Under the pieces are notes generated by a model that saw only the letters and a program-made list of their open reading frames with translations, searched no databases and was not told where the DNA came from. Below are positions 46,749 to 56,023 of a stretch of DNA of 64,000 bases, one piece after another (position 1 is the stretch's first letter; every line of letters begins with the position of its first letter). Made by a program: the position numbers and the translations under genes. This DNA is from Geobacteraceae bacterium (GTDB taxonomy: Bacteria; Desulfobacterota; Desulfuromonadia; Geobacterales; Pseudopelobacteraceae): assembly GCA_016720395.1 (NCBI GenBank), contig JADKKR010000008.1:367205-431204 (forward strand), in the 5' to 3' direction.

Positions 46749-47367
46749 TCGCTTAACTAATTGAAATTTATATGCAAAAACAAGAGGAGCTATGTCTTAG
46801 ATATAGCTCCTCTTATTGTTTCTAAGAAGTCACTGACGCAGATATTGACGCAGGTAAGTCTAAGACTAATTACTGAATAAGAATCAAACCCTCTTGGCAC
46901 CTAGACACATGTCTGGGTGCCTTTGCGCTACTGCTATGTATCTGGATCAAATTAAAAGTGACAGGCACTATCCCACTAAACAAATATCCCACCCTGTAGT
47001 TTATTTCGTTCACACCCAGTATTGAGGTTATGATTTTCTACTGATACGGTAGAGGTTATTGTTCTGTTGTATGTTCCTGCCTTCAAGATGCAATCGCTAC
47101 GCTCATGCATCTTTCAGTCAGGGCTATTAATCTGAAATTGATGTAGCAGGCATAATGTTATATTGTGCCTTTAATTGGGCTGTTACGGACAAACAGGAAT
47201 ATGAAAATGTAGCAGTAAATGCGTCAGCTTTTGCGTCAATGGCTTGTAAGCTATTGATATAGTTGTATAGCAAACGGATGAGTAATCCTTTGCTGGTAAA
47301 TTGATATATAAATTGACCTGTAGTTTAGTGCCAGTTGATTGTTATGTTGTGATCTTGAGGAGGTGTT
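46749..47367 (+). other. Left end of island 2: terminator, arm sites, hairpin
   Basis: This 619-base noncoding end holds a strong terminator at 46782-46814 (AAGAGGAGCTAT and complement), a TGACGCAG pair at 46834 and 46846, and a hairpin at 46895-46922 (GGCACCTAGACA with TCTGGGTGCC). An inverted pair of the same word lies at 47221-47240 (GCGTCAGCTTTTGCGTCA). Direct and inverted TGACGC pairs beside a tRNA end fit an integrase attachment region. No integrase gene is in the window. Confidence 0.55.
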
Positions 47368-48393
47368 ATGAGTAAAGCGGAAAGAATGTTGGATTTGTTA
47401 AACAAGCAGAAAGAGCAGAGATATATCATTAATAAAGCTGACTTTTGTAAGATCCCATTTCTCGCTTTGTATTCCTTAGAACAATTAACTGATGATTTGG
47501 CTTTATACTGCATGGCTGATGAATTTATAGAAAAGCCATTAGATTACTCAGAAAAGTCACGAGCTGACAATCAATTGCAAGCTCAGAAATTAATGTTTCA
47601 GGAAATCTTTGATAACCATATAGCTGCTGGTACGCTGAAGGTCTATTACGATGATAATGATGAGAATACTGGCTTCAGCATTTTCAAGAAGGTAAAGAAG
47701 AAAACACCAAATGTCAGGTTATCTGAATTCGCAGTATGGGCTATCGAAAATAATATCAGATGTCCCCAAGAAATTATTGATAAGGCCCCTGCTAATTTAA
47801 AGAGAACAGATAAACCTATTGTAGCAGCAGAGGAAAATACCCCTGTAGCTGAACTTTCAACTGTACCATCAGAGCCTAAGCAATCTAGTGTGTTAGATAA
47901 TTCTGTATATGAGGATGTCATTTCTGACGAGACTATATTGAAGCTGATGGAATTGCCATTACCCAAGATGAAACAGCAACTGGCTATATTGGCTGCTGAA
48001 AAAAAGAAGACTGATGCCGCTATAATGGCAGCTGCTAAGATTGGGTTTATGTTTTATGAGGAGGGGCTTCCAAAGCCCACTACCGAGAAATTATTTGTTT
48101 CGGAATATAAGAAGTATTTAGATAAGTTACCTGAATTGCCCGAGACCACTATCAAGCGTATTTATAAAAACCTGCCAGAAGGTTATAGAGCTTCCCGTGA
48201 TGGTGGTAAGGTTGCTAGTGAACAGACGGACCTGACCCCTATAATCAAGGCTGCAGTATATGCTGGCTCGATATATGATACTGATGATGTGAAAAAGCTC
48301 TCCAAGCTGAAAGCTGAGTTAGAGGAAAACGAATACGACCTGCCATCAGATGATGTCCTTAATAAGATAATTGAGGCTGTCAAAGATATATAA
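47368..48393 (+). CDS. Unidentified element protein, 341 residues
   Basis: ATG 47368 follows GAGGAGG. The product is hydrophilic and lysine/glutamate rich, with no signal or membrane segment. An N-terminal globular part (residues 1-150) is followed by a low-complexity linker (VAAEENTPVAELSTVPSEPKQSS) and a helical C-terminal half (PLPKMKQQLAILAAEKKKTD; LPETTIKRIYKNLPEGYRASRDGGK). I do not recognise the family. As the first gene of the island it may regulate or replicate the element, but nothing shows this. A good terminator follows at 48422. Confidence 0.65.
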   Translation: MSKAERMLDLLNKQKEQRYIINKADFCKIPFLALYSLEQLTDDLALYCMADEFIEKPLDYSEKSRADNQLQAQKLMFQEIFDNHIAAGTLKVYYDDNDENTGFSIFKKVKKKTPNVRLSEFAVWAIENNIRCPQEIIDKAPANLKRTDKPIVAAEENTPVAELSTVPSEPKQSSVLDNSVYEDVISDETILKLMELPLPKMKQQLAILAAEKKKTDAAIMAAAKIGFMFYEEGLPKPTTEKLFVSEYKKYLDKLPELPETTIKRIYKNLPEGYRASRDGGKVASEQTDLTPIIKAAVYAGSIYDTDDVKKLSKLKAELEENEYDLPSDDVLNKIIEAVKDI

Positions 48394-48421
48394 TTAATAT
48401 ACCTGCTACCGATGTCTATAT

Positions 48422-48458
48422 AACGGGAAGGCCTATACCAGGCTTTCCCGTTTTTTAT
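48422..48458 (+). terminator. Terminator after first island-2 gene
   Basis: AACGGGAAGGCCTA pairs with GGCTTTCCCGTT (one bulge) and is followed by TTTT, 29 bases after the stop. Confidence 0.8.
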
Positions 48459-48617
48459 TATGCTAAATAAATCAGCTATATAACCTCTGCTATACCCACC
48501 CCCTACCACCTTTACCTACCCTTGACCACCTAGCCACTTTGCTGAAATCAGCGTTTTTCGGCATCTTCAAATCATCAATAGCGGCACTGCCGCAAATCAA
48601 ATCCCACAGGAGGTAGT

Positions 48618-49127
48618 ATGGAAACAGCAATCAACACCACCACAGCAGTACAGGTAACTGAGGAAGAAGTTAACAAGTCAACCCTTAACACTGAAATGGA
48701 GGAAGTCAAAATGGCTACACGTGAAAACAATGGCCCCGATGCAGTAGTACAGACAGAAGCCCTTGACACTACCGGCAATGAAGAGCCGGAAACAATTACT
48801 GATTTCCGTGTAATTGACGAGGTAGCTGTAACCCGTATTCGCGAGTTGGTTGACTTGGCTGTTGCCAGTTTCTTTTACATGAGCAATCCCAAGCGTATTG
48901 CAACATTGGAAGCTGCTCTGGCAATTCCTGTGTCAGACGACAAGTCTTTTCAGCAGTTCTTCAACCATGCTGAAAAAGACCTGCTCGCTGCTGCGTATCG
49001 TGATGCTCGTGAAAACAAGGGAATGCCTGCAGAAGTTACCAATGCTCAAGTAATGGCAGAAGCAAAGAAGCGTTATGAGGCAAAACACGGCAAGAGAGCA
49101 CTTGTAAATGAGGAGTTTGAAGCCTAG
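48618..49127 (+). CDS. Unidentified acidic element protein, 169 residues
   Basis: ATG 48618 follows a strong AGGAGG at 48609. The first 60 residues are a Thr/Glu-rich disordered stretch. The rest (VAVTRIRELVDLAVASFFYMSNPKRIA ... FFNHAEKDLLAAAYRDAREN) is helical and without recognised motifs. Start codons further in (MEEVKMATREN) are possible. It precedes the primase-helicase gene, so a role in replication or copy control of the element is conceivable, but the family is unknown to me. An inverted GCGGGGGA repeat at 49140-49160 follows. Confidence 0.6.
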   Translation: METAINTTTAVQVTEEEVNKSTLNTEMEEVKMATRENNGPDAVVQTEALDTTGNEEPETITDFRVIDEVAVTRIRELVDLAVASFFYMSNPKRIATLEAALAIPVSDDKSFQQFFNHAEKDLLAAAYRDARENKGMPAEVTNAQVMAEAKKRYEAKHGKRALVNEEFEA

Positions 49128-49139
49128 CCAAACACGAAG

Positions 49140-49161
49140 TGCGGGGGAGTAATCCCCCGCA
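49140..49161 (+). promoter_or_regulatory. GC-rich hairpin between genes
   Basis: TGCGGGGGA and TCCCCCGCA form a perfect stem around GTAA. There is no T tract after it, so it may be an attenuator or mRNA processing hairpin rather than a true terminator. Confidence 0.5.
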
Positions 49162-49223
49162 TGCCGTCAACCATATCAAAAACAAATAATGGTGAAACCT
49201 TATCACCACATACGGAGGATAAA

Positions 49224-50720
49224 ATGAATAAAGGAAATAATATCAAAGTACCGAGAGCTGATCTGCTTGCAAAGGTTTTGCAAAATATGCCGGATCAAAC
49301 GACCAGAGAGAGTAATAGGCTTAACTTGTCAGATTTTGAGTTGATGACGGAGTATGGCAATGCTCGCCGGTTTGCACACCAGCATAACGGATATGTGCAA
49401 TATGACCATGCAGAGGGTAGCTGGTATATTTGGAATCAAAAATATTGGGCGCCTGATACACAGAATCAAATAATGACACTGGCGGCCACTACCGTGAAAT
49501 CAATTACTGAAGAGGCAGCGCATATAAAAGACCTTGATGAAAAAGGCGAACTAATCAACTGGGCCAGCAGCAGCCTTAGTCACGCAAAGATGAATAAGAT
49601 GCTAAAGCTGGCTGAAACAATGATGGCAATCAAGCATGAGGAGTTTGATAGCAATAAATGGTTGCTAAACGTGAAAAACGGGACTCTAGATCTGAAGACG
49701 GGTAATCTTTTGCCTCATGATAAAAGCAATCTGATTACCAAGATATGCAATGCTGCCTTTAATCCTGATGCCGAGTATCAGCAATGGCTCAGGTTCCTAA
49801 ACAGGATCTTTGATAAAAACGCAGATATGGTGAAGTTCATCCAGAAGATGGTTGGCTACTGTCTCACTGGTGAAGTCAGTGAGAAGTGTTTCTTTATCCT
49901 GTTAGGGGAACATGGCAACAACGGGAAAACAGTCCTGATTAATGTGCTGATGAGGCTGTTTAATGACTTTGGTATGCAGACACCTATTGATACGCTCCTG
50001 AGCCGTAAGCCAGGAGCTCAATCGAATGATCTGGTTAGGTTGAAGGGCGCTAGGTTTGTTTCATCAGCGGAGGCCAATAAGAAATATTATTTTGATGAAG
50101 CACTTGTTAAACGCCTTACTGGTAACGACCCTATTACGGCTAGGGCGTTATATAAGGAACATATTACCTTCTACCCTGAGTGCAAAATATTGATTGCCAC
50201 CAACAGCGTTCCAAGGTTCGATAAAAATGATACCGCCTTCAATAACAGGGTAAAGATGATTAATTTCAACATCAGCATACCGGAAGCGGAACAGGACAAG
50301 AATTTATCCGAAAAATTGTATGCTGAACTTGATGGTATACTGATCTGGGCCGTTAAGGGTTGTATGCTCTGGCAGCAAGAGGGCCTTGGTGATGTGCCAG
50401 TAGTGTATGAGCAAGCTATTGAAATTCGGAGCAACAGTAGTATCGAAAACTTTATAGAAACCTGTTGTGATGTTTCCGATACCGCTAAAACGGATACCTG
50501 TAATCTGTATGATGCATATTTACTATATCATACCGAAATAGATGACGGTTCAGAGGCACTAAACTATATTCAGTTTTCTCAGCAGCTAGATTTTGAATCT
50601 AAGCATGGCAATAAGAGAAACTACAGATCAGGTATAGCTCTAAAGCAATATGAGCCACTATCAACGGTAACTAGCCCGATAGTGGAGGCTACAGTATCGG
50701 ATACTACAATTACAGATTAA
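49224..50720 (+). CDS. P4-type phage/plasmid primase-helicase (SF3)
   Basis: ATG 49224 (MNKGNNIKVPRADLLAK) with CGGAGGA gives 498 residues. A D5_N-like region (residues about 130-190, NKWLLNVKNGTLDLKTGNL) precedes an SF3 helicase domain. Its Walker A is GEHGNNGKT near residue 230, with SSAEAN, then ATNSVPRFDKNDTAFNNRV near 325 (sensor 1 and arginine finger region). Such proteins start replication of P4-like satellites and related elements by unwinding their own origin. It is directly upstream of an iteron-like region. The N-terminal primase domain of P4 alpha is absent, so this is the helicase-type short form. Confidence 0.88.
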   Translation: MNKGNNIKVPRADLLAKVLQNMPDQTTRESNRLNLSDFELMTEYGNARRFAHQHNGYVQYDHAEGSWYIWNQKYWAPDTQNQIMTLAATTVKSITEEAAHIKDLDEKGELINWASSSLSHAKMNKMLKLAETMMAIKHEEFDSNKWLLNVKNGTLDLKTGNLLPHDKSNLITKICNAAFNPDAEYQQWLRFLNRIFDKNADMVKFIQKMVGYCLTGEVSEKCFFILLGEHGNNGKTVLINVLMRLFNDFGMQTPIDTLLSRKPGAQSNDLVRLKGARFVSSAEANKKYYFDEALVKRLTGNDPITARALYKEHITFYPECKILIATNSVPRFDKNDTAFNNRVKMINFNISIPEAEQDKNLSEKLYAELDGILIWAVKGCMLWQQEGLGDVPVVYEQAIEIRSNSSIENFIETCCDVSDTAKTDTCNLYDAYLLYHTEIDDGSEALNYIQFSQQLDFESKHGNKRNYRSGIALKQYEPLSTVTSPIVEATVSDTTITD

Positions 50721-50741
50721 ATTATAATTGTTATAGCAATT

Positions 50742-50762
50742 GGCTCCCCTTCGTGGGGAGCC
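50742..50762 (+). terminator. Terminator-like hairpin after the primase-helicase
   Basis: GGCTCCCC and GGGGAGCC form an 8-bp stem with a stable TTCGT loop, 21 bases after the stop. The downstream tract is A/T-rich rather than a pure T run. Confidence 0.65.
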
Positions 50763-50774
50763 ATATATCACTAA

Positions 50775-50890
50775 AGCTATAAAGTGAAGGTAGTGAAGGA
50801 CGTGAAGCTATAAAAAATATTATTTATGAGTTTTCTGATAATTTATAATTATTTTGTATTTTAACCTTCACCAACCTTCACCGCAGTAAA
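50775..50890. other. Candidate replication origin with iterons
   Basis: GTGAAGG/GTGAAGC occurs three times at 50784, 50793 and 50802 with exact 9-base phasing, flanked by AGCTATAAA at both sides. After about 60 bases of very AT-rich sequence, the inverted word CCTTCAC occurs at 50865 and 50875. P4-type origins use short repeats in both orientations recognised by the alpha protein, and this region directly follows such a helicase gene. The rest of the gap to 51162 is AT-rich with many TATAGC words and no gene. Confidence 0.55.
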
Positions 50891-51141
50891 TAGCTCAATA
50901 TATAGCTTTAAATAGTAACTATAATTCCTACTATATTACTAGGATTTTACTAATAAAAATAGCATCTGGTTATAGCCGCTATAAAATAACATTGGTGGTG
51001 CCAAACCACCAATATTGAGTGATAGTAACAATAGTGGTTGATATAGCGAACTCGTTAAGGTGATTTACCCGTACCGGCCAACAAAAAATAGTCATCACCC
51101 TACCAACCAGCTATAGCGTACTCTGTCACACAAGTATGATA

Positions 51142-51158
51142 GCCTCCCGGGGGGAGGC
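51142..51158 (+). promoter_or_regulatory. Hairpin overlapping the ribosome binding site
   Basis: GCCTCCC pairs with GGGAGGC around GGG. The right arm carries the GGGAGG ribosome binding site of the small gene at 51163, so the hairpin could hide it. Confidence 0.5.
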
Positions 51159-51162
51159 AATA

Positions 51163-51336
51163 ATGATATCTATATGCTGCACACAACCAAAACCCGACTA
51201 CAGCAATCTTTTACCTGAGCAGAAGAAGAGATTCTGTTTCCTAGTCTACCTGTACAGAAAGAAGGGCTATCTGCTGCCTGAAGCACAAGAGAGAGCTTAC
51301 TCCCAGATGCTGAGTGAAGAGATCCCTTTTGATTGA
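51163..51336 (+). CDS. Small element protein, 57 residues
   Basis: ATG 51163 lies five bases after GGGAGGC. The product (MISICCTQPKPDYSNLLPEQKK ... GYLLPEAQERAYSQML) is helical and soluble, with no known motif. The LLPEQKKRFCFLVYLYRKKGYLLPEA core resembles short regulatory proteins of phage-like elements, but I cannot name a family. It lies between the putative origin and the restriction genes. Confidence 0.5.
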   Translation: MISICCTQPKPDYSNLLPEQKKRFCFLVYLYRKKGYLLPEAQERAYSQMLSEEIPFD

Positions 51337-51423
51337 AGGATATTAATTGACTGTTTTGGTGGGAGTGTTATAACTCATTGAAATATCTGCATGCATATCA
51401 AAAACTTCTGAGGGTTAGCCCAA

Positions 51424-52802
51424 ATGCCTAAAGTAATGCACTCAATGACAAAGATAATGCGCCAATGTGGTGTGCTAGGTATCCCCTATGAAAAGGTTGT
51501 TAATAGTGATTACGCCAAGGAACAAGGCTGGAGCGAGCCAAATGGAAAAAGTCAGTATGGTGACGGTAAGTATGGGAAAAAAGGTAAAGGTGAAAAGCTT
51601 ATTCCAGGCAAAGATACCGCTGACTTAAAAATTGAACAAATGAATGATTTGCTCAATTGTAAGTATGTTGATGCAGTCCCAGCTTATTGGGCCTTTTTAG
51701 CAACTCCAAATGATTACAATATTGAAGATGCAATTAATGATTTAAAAGAGGATTTCTGGATAGTAAAAAATAAGAAAGTGAAAAAGGGTGATCGATGCAT
51801 TATATGGAAAGTTAAAGCATCATCAGATCATCGTGGGATAATTGCGTTAGCAGAGGTGTTAGATAATCCCGTGGAAATGTTTGAACATCCAGCGTCTATC
51901 AAGTATTGGGTTGCGAAGTATGAACCATCATTAGAAAACAGGGTAAAAGTAAAATACAGTAAATTTGAATCCTTGCCGATCTGGTTAGAGGATGACAATA
52001 CAGGAATTCTGGCATCACTTTCTGTCTGTAGAGCAACTGGTGGAAGTATATTCAAGATAACTCCCGAACAATGGGAAAAGCTATCTCACCTCATTGGATT
52101 CAATGAATACCCAACTAAACTCTCCAATAGAGCCCTTCTGAAATCCGTAGGTAAATCACAGCACCAAGATGGTGTAAGAATCAATAAAGAATTTCATGAT
52201 CTGTTCAACCCATCTTCCAGCAATGATTATGTCTCAAGAGGCAGCTCTAGAAATATTATTGTAGATTTTAACGGTAATCAATTCAAAGCTCAGTATGTAT
52301 TTGAAGGCACAAAATTAAGTGATCGAGATTTACAGAGGATTCAGTTCAGTAAAGAGCTAAGAGCAGAGTTTGCCAAGGTGTTTCCTACAGCCAATGGGTA
52401 CTTCAACATTAAATTAGGCAATGACCTGAACCACTTCATCTTCTCATATGATTCCGTTGATGAAGCCAAATATGTCAGCGAGCTTGTAGATGAAATTCAA
52501 AAATCGAGACGAGATACCAGAGAAGCAAGATTAAAACGCCTAGCATCTGCCCCAAAGAAACCAGAATCGCTTCAAATGGTGACAGTAGCTTATAAGAGGA
52601 ATGCTGATGTTATTGGAGGCCTTTCGAGGGCTGTGGTAATGAAAGTTGTTCTATTAGATGCTCCATTTTAAACGATGAATAAAATGGGTAGTCCATATCT
52701 TGAGTACACCATAAAGTTCCACTTGGGGAAGGTGGTGAAGATACTGTTGAAAATGCCATTGCATGTTGCCCTAACTGTCACAGAGAGCTTCATTACGGGT
52801 AA
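51424..52802 (+). CDS. EVE-HNH modification-dependent nuclease (3' frameshifts)
   Basis: ATG 51424 opens a 415-residue frame with an EVE/PUA-like domain near 85-215 (VPAYWAFLATPNDYNIEDAI, VKKGDRCIIWKV, ALAEVLDNP), which reads modified bases. A middle domain of unknown fold follows. The frame ends at 52671 just inside an HNH domain (DAPF). The HNH core continues in another frame as GSPYLE, then HHKVPLGEGGEDTVENAI and CPNCHRELHYG, to a TAA at 52802. More than one indel between 52630 and 52705 is needed, including one missing G before the HHK motif. It is a type IV restriction-like enzyme, next to mrr. Confidence 0.78.
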
Positions 52803-52831
52803 ATAGACCAATAGTTTTACTGGAGGACAAA

Positions 52832-53740
52832 ATGGCTGTACCTGATTTCCAATCGTTCTTTAAGCCAATACTTGATATAGCTGCTGACAACCAAGAGCAT
52901 TCAGTTAAAGACGCCAGAACAATTATCACATCTGTAATGAACCTATCTGTTGATGACCTTACTGAAAAACTTCCTAGCGGTACACAGTTCAAGTTTGATA
53001 ATAGAATCGCTTGGGCAATCAGCTATTTTGTTCAAGCAAAGGTTTTGGAGAGGCCCAGAAGGGCATACTTTAAGATTACTGATCGCGGCAGAGAGTTGCA
53101 TCAACAAAACCATAGTAGGATAAACATAGCTATTCTAAAAGCATATCCAGAGTTCCTTGAGTTTCAGACACCTAGAACAGCACATCACACCCCGCCTGCC
53201 GAAACAGATGCCTTAGTAACAGCCACACCTGATGAAATTCTACAGCAAGCATACCAAAGCATGCGTAATGATCTTGCCAGCGAGATCCTTGAGAAAATTA
53301 AGAACAACTCTCCAGGGTACTTTGAAAATCTGGTAGTAGATCTCTTGGTAACTATGGGCTATGGAGGCTCAAGAGCAGATGCTGGTCAGTCCCTTGGTAG
53401 AAGTGGTGATGAGGGTATAGACGGCATTATTAAAGAAGATCGCCTTGGGCTTGATGTTATATACCTACAGGCCAAGAGATGGGATAGCACAGTAGGCCGT
53501 CCAGAGATCCAAAGATTTGTTGGTGCGTTGCATGGCAAGAGAGCCAAGAAGGGCGTATTCATAACAACAGGTAGGTTCTCAAATGATGCCGTTGATTATG
53601 TAGCCACCATCGACCCCAAAGTAATTCTGATAGATGGTAGAGCCTTAGTGGAATACATGATTGACTTCAATCTTGGCGTTACTACGGCCACAACATATGA
53701 AATTAAACGAATAGATTCTGATTATTTCTCAGAGGAATAG
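52832..53740 (+). CDS. mrr: Mrr-family type IV restriction endonuclease
   Basis: ATG 52832, after TGGAGGA, gives 302 residues. Residues 1-100 are a winged-helix Mrr_N domain (ITSVMNLSVDDLTEKLPSG ... YFKITDRGREL). Residues 150-290 are the Mrr catalytic domain: FENLVVDLLVTMGYGG, then GDEGIDGIIKEDRLGLDVIYLQAKRW with the PD-(D/E)XK residues Asp and Gln-Ala-Lys, and GVFITTGRFS. It cuts methylated foreign DNA. It follows the EVE-HNH gene by 29 bases, forming a restriction cluster. All core residues look intact. Confidence 0.93.
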   Translation: MAVPDFQSFFKPILDIAADNQEHSVKDARTIITSVMNLSVDDLTEKLPSGTQFKFDNRIAWAISYFVQAKVLERPRRAYFKITDRGRELHQQNHSRINIAILKAYPEFLEFQTPRTAHHTPPAETDALVTATPDEILQQAYQSMRNDLASEILEKIKNNSPGYFENLVVDLLVTMGYGGSRADAGQSLGRSGDEGIDGIIKEDRLGLDVIYLQAKRWDSTVGRPEIQRFVGALHGKRAKKGVFITTGRFSNDAVDYVATIDPKVILIDGRALVEYMIDFNLGVTTATTYEIKRIDSDYFSEE

Positions 53741-53816
53741 GCCATGCCATATGGTCGCAGAGCAACCCGCAACTGCCTTGGGATTTTAGGAAGACGCGCA
53801 AGAAAGGTAAACGCTT

Positions 53817-54695
53817 TTGAGTTCATTATTTTCAACATATGGTCAAGTAGGCTCGTATTATGAAACCATAAGAACAAGTACACACCAAACTGCAATTAAT
53901 GCGGTGGTGTTTGCGGAAGAGATGTGGAACTCCTATGAACCATATGCCGATAGTAATTTTGTTAATGAATTTAAGGTAGATATTTATGCAAGATTTTGGG
54001 AGATGTATCTGACTTGTTTGTTACTTTCACACGGGAAACCAATAAGATGTTTAAAGCCTGGACCAGATATATTAATCGATGAAAGTAATTTGAAATGGAT
54101 TGAAGCAATAGCACCTTCTGGAGGAGTTTTTGGGTCGCCCGACAGTGTACCGGAAATGGTTTATGGAGGGGTGGCAACGCACCCCGAACAGCAGATAATA
54201 TTAAGATACACATCATCAATACGAGAAAAGTTTGATAATAAATATGTTATGTATAGCACTAATGGCATTAATAGTAATAAGGACTCATTCATCATTGCAA
54301 TTAATTCGTCCAAGATCCCTCAAGCTTCTTATTATTCTATTATACCAGAAATAGTAAAAGCCGTTTTGCCAGTTGGCCACTTACAAGCAAAGATTGATAC
54401 AAGAAGTGGACGTGTGGTTGAGTCATCATACCAATATAGACCAATAATATATAAGACTGTCGGTAGTGGTATTGCCACTACAATATTTCTTGATGATGCA
54501 TATAATAACTTAAGCGGGATCATATTCTCAAATGTGACTATCTTGAATGCATCTACAGATCCATTTACGATGTTTATCCATAATCCTAATGCCTCCAATC
54601 CAATCCCTGAAGGCTATTTCAATTTTAGCAGGGAATACATAGCCAAGGAATATGATGATCATTTTGAGTTGGTATTTACAGATAACAATCCATGA
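53817..54695 (+). CDS. Unidentified 292-residue protein, possible PD-(D/E)XK nuclease
   Basis: The only workable start is TTG 53817 after AAAGG. The sequence is AT-rich. Residues 45-105 carry the pattern EFKVDIYARFWEMYLTCLLL ... GPDILIDESNLKWIEAIAPSGG, where a Glu, PD-I and W-I-E-A spacing resembles a restriction-endonuclease fold, although the usual Lys of the ExK is replaced by Ala. The rest is beta-rich with no known motif. It sits directly after mrr and may be another nuclease-like defence gene. This is an inference from pattern and context. Confidence 0.5.
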   Translation: MSSLFSTYGQVGSYYETIRTSTHQTAINAVVFAEEMWNSYEPYADSNFVNEFKVDIYARFWEMYLTCLLLSHGKPIRCLKPGPDILIDESNLKWIEAIAPSGGVFGSPDSVPEMVYGGVATHPEQQIILRYTSSIREKFDNKYVMYSTNGINSNKDSFIIAINSSKIPQASYYSIIPEIVKAVLPVGHLQAKIDTRSGRVVESSYQYRPIIYKTVGSGIATTIFLDDAYNNLSGIIFSNVTILNASTDPFTMFIHNPNASNPIPEGYFNFSREYIAKEYDDHFELVFTDNNP

Positions 54696-54870
54696 TAATT
54701 ATATGTAATGAACGGCTATATATGGCAGCCCAACTCCTTGAATAAGAAATGGTATCACAGAAAGTACTGAATATCTGCTATTGTTACGAGATGGTAGCGC
54801 TTGTAATTGTGTTGGAGAAGAATGGAATCTTGATGAAATAAGATACAATTACTATCTATAAGGGAAATGT

Positions 54871-55541
54871 ATGCATGACTATAAGAAAGTACTTTTAAAG
54901 CACATTAGTAATACAGATTGTAATGTTGATAAAGTTATACAATATATAGATCAGTTTATTATTGATTCAAAAGGTAACAAATTCGACTATGACGATATAT
55001 ATCGTCACAAGAAGTCAAACAATAAGGAAAAAGATTGGCATATAAGTATATTATATATGCTATGAGGTATTCTTACATAGGTGATGATCCAAAGTACTTT
55101 ACTGAAAATGTTATTAAGAGTTTATTTAATAAGAATATAGGCGTATCAGCATTGATAAAAGCTTATTATAATACTAACTATCGTAGTATTAGGCTAGCTA
55201 TAATTGATATAGTATTAAATAGACCTCAACAAATAGATAATGACTTAACTAATGCAGATAATATTAAAGCAGATACTAAACTCAATGAAATAATAGAAGT
55301 CTTTTATAGAGACGAAAAGGATTGTGCTGCAAAAATAATAGATAAGTTTATACATATGCTTATAACTGAAGTTATGGAGGACTTTTTTTGGAAATTTAAC
55401 GATATAGATAGTAAAGATTATTATGATGCTGACGTTTATGACACCTATTTATCTGAATTTAAAAAACAAGGCTATGGAAGGAAATATGACCCAAACACAA
55501 CTATTGAATTTGAGGGTGCAGAAAGCCGTTTCGATAAATGA
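54871..55541 (+). CDS. Unidentified AT-rich gene, about 223 residues (frameshift)
   Basis: ATG 54871 follows AAGGGAAATGT and reads 64 residues to 55065. A second frame opens at about 55033 and runs to 55541 (IIYAMRYSYIGDDPKYFTENVIKSLF ... EVMEDFFWKFNDIDSKDYY). One missing A in the GGAAAAAGATTGG near 55030 would join both into 223 residues (671+1 is a multiple of three). The protein is helical and very Asn/Ile/Lys/Asp rich, with no recognisable motif. It differs in base composition from the island backbone, like the preceding gene and the large cassette. Confidence 0.5.
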
Positions 55542-55636
55542 CTTTCATCATATATGTCTGAGCCATGCCTGACTACAGCGCCCTCATGTCAGAAGAAATA
55601 TTAACCATAAAATATTAACCGTAGTATGAGGACACC

Positions 55637-55921
55637 ATGACCAAAGCAGACTTAGCAGAAAAGATTCATACCACTATGGGGTTATCCAAGAAGGACTCGC
55701 TTGAGACACTGGAAGCTGTTCTGTCACTAATGAAGTCCACCCTAGAAACAGGAGAGAAGATCAAGCTCACTGGTTTTGGTAGCTTTGAGGTCAAGCAGAA
55801 GAAGGATCGTATAGGAAGGAACCCTCAGACTGGAGAGATTATTACTATTGAGGCCAGGAGTGTATTGACCTTCAAGCCAAGTGTTGTATTGAAGACAAAG
55901 ATCAACGGACAAAAACCTTAG
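55637..55921 (+). CDS. HU/IHF-family DNA-binding protein (IHF alpha-like)
   Basis: This 94-residue protein reads MTKADLAEKIHTTMGLSKKDS, then TGEKIKLTGFGSFEVKQKK and the DNA-arm RIGRNPQTGEIITIEA. The Gly-Arg-Asn-Pro arm and length are standard. It is closer to IHF alpha than to the chromosomal ihfB at 43122. A nucleoid-type protein carried by the element may replace host IHF in its own integration, replication or silencing. A truncated copy of a similar start lies at 56593. Confidence 0.9.
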   Translation: MTKADLAEKIHTTMGLSKKDSLETLEAVLSLMKSTLETGEKIKLTGFGSFEVKQKKDRIGRNPQTGEIITIEARSVLTFKPSVVLKTKINGQKP

Positions 55922-56023
55922 TTTGTATATCCATCCTTTAGCGCTAAAGCTCGCACTCGCACCTTTTGTGGTGTTTATATTTATATTGGTCATTTTCATT
56001 TATCTGAAAAGGAGATAAGCACT

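Noticed and set aside
53744..53820. Short open frame MPYGRRATRNCLG... between mrr and the next gene
   Set aside because: Very basic, no family, weak binding site, and it overlaps the next gene in another frame.
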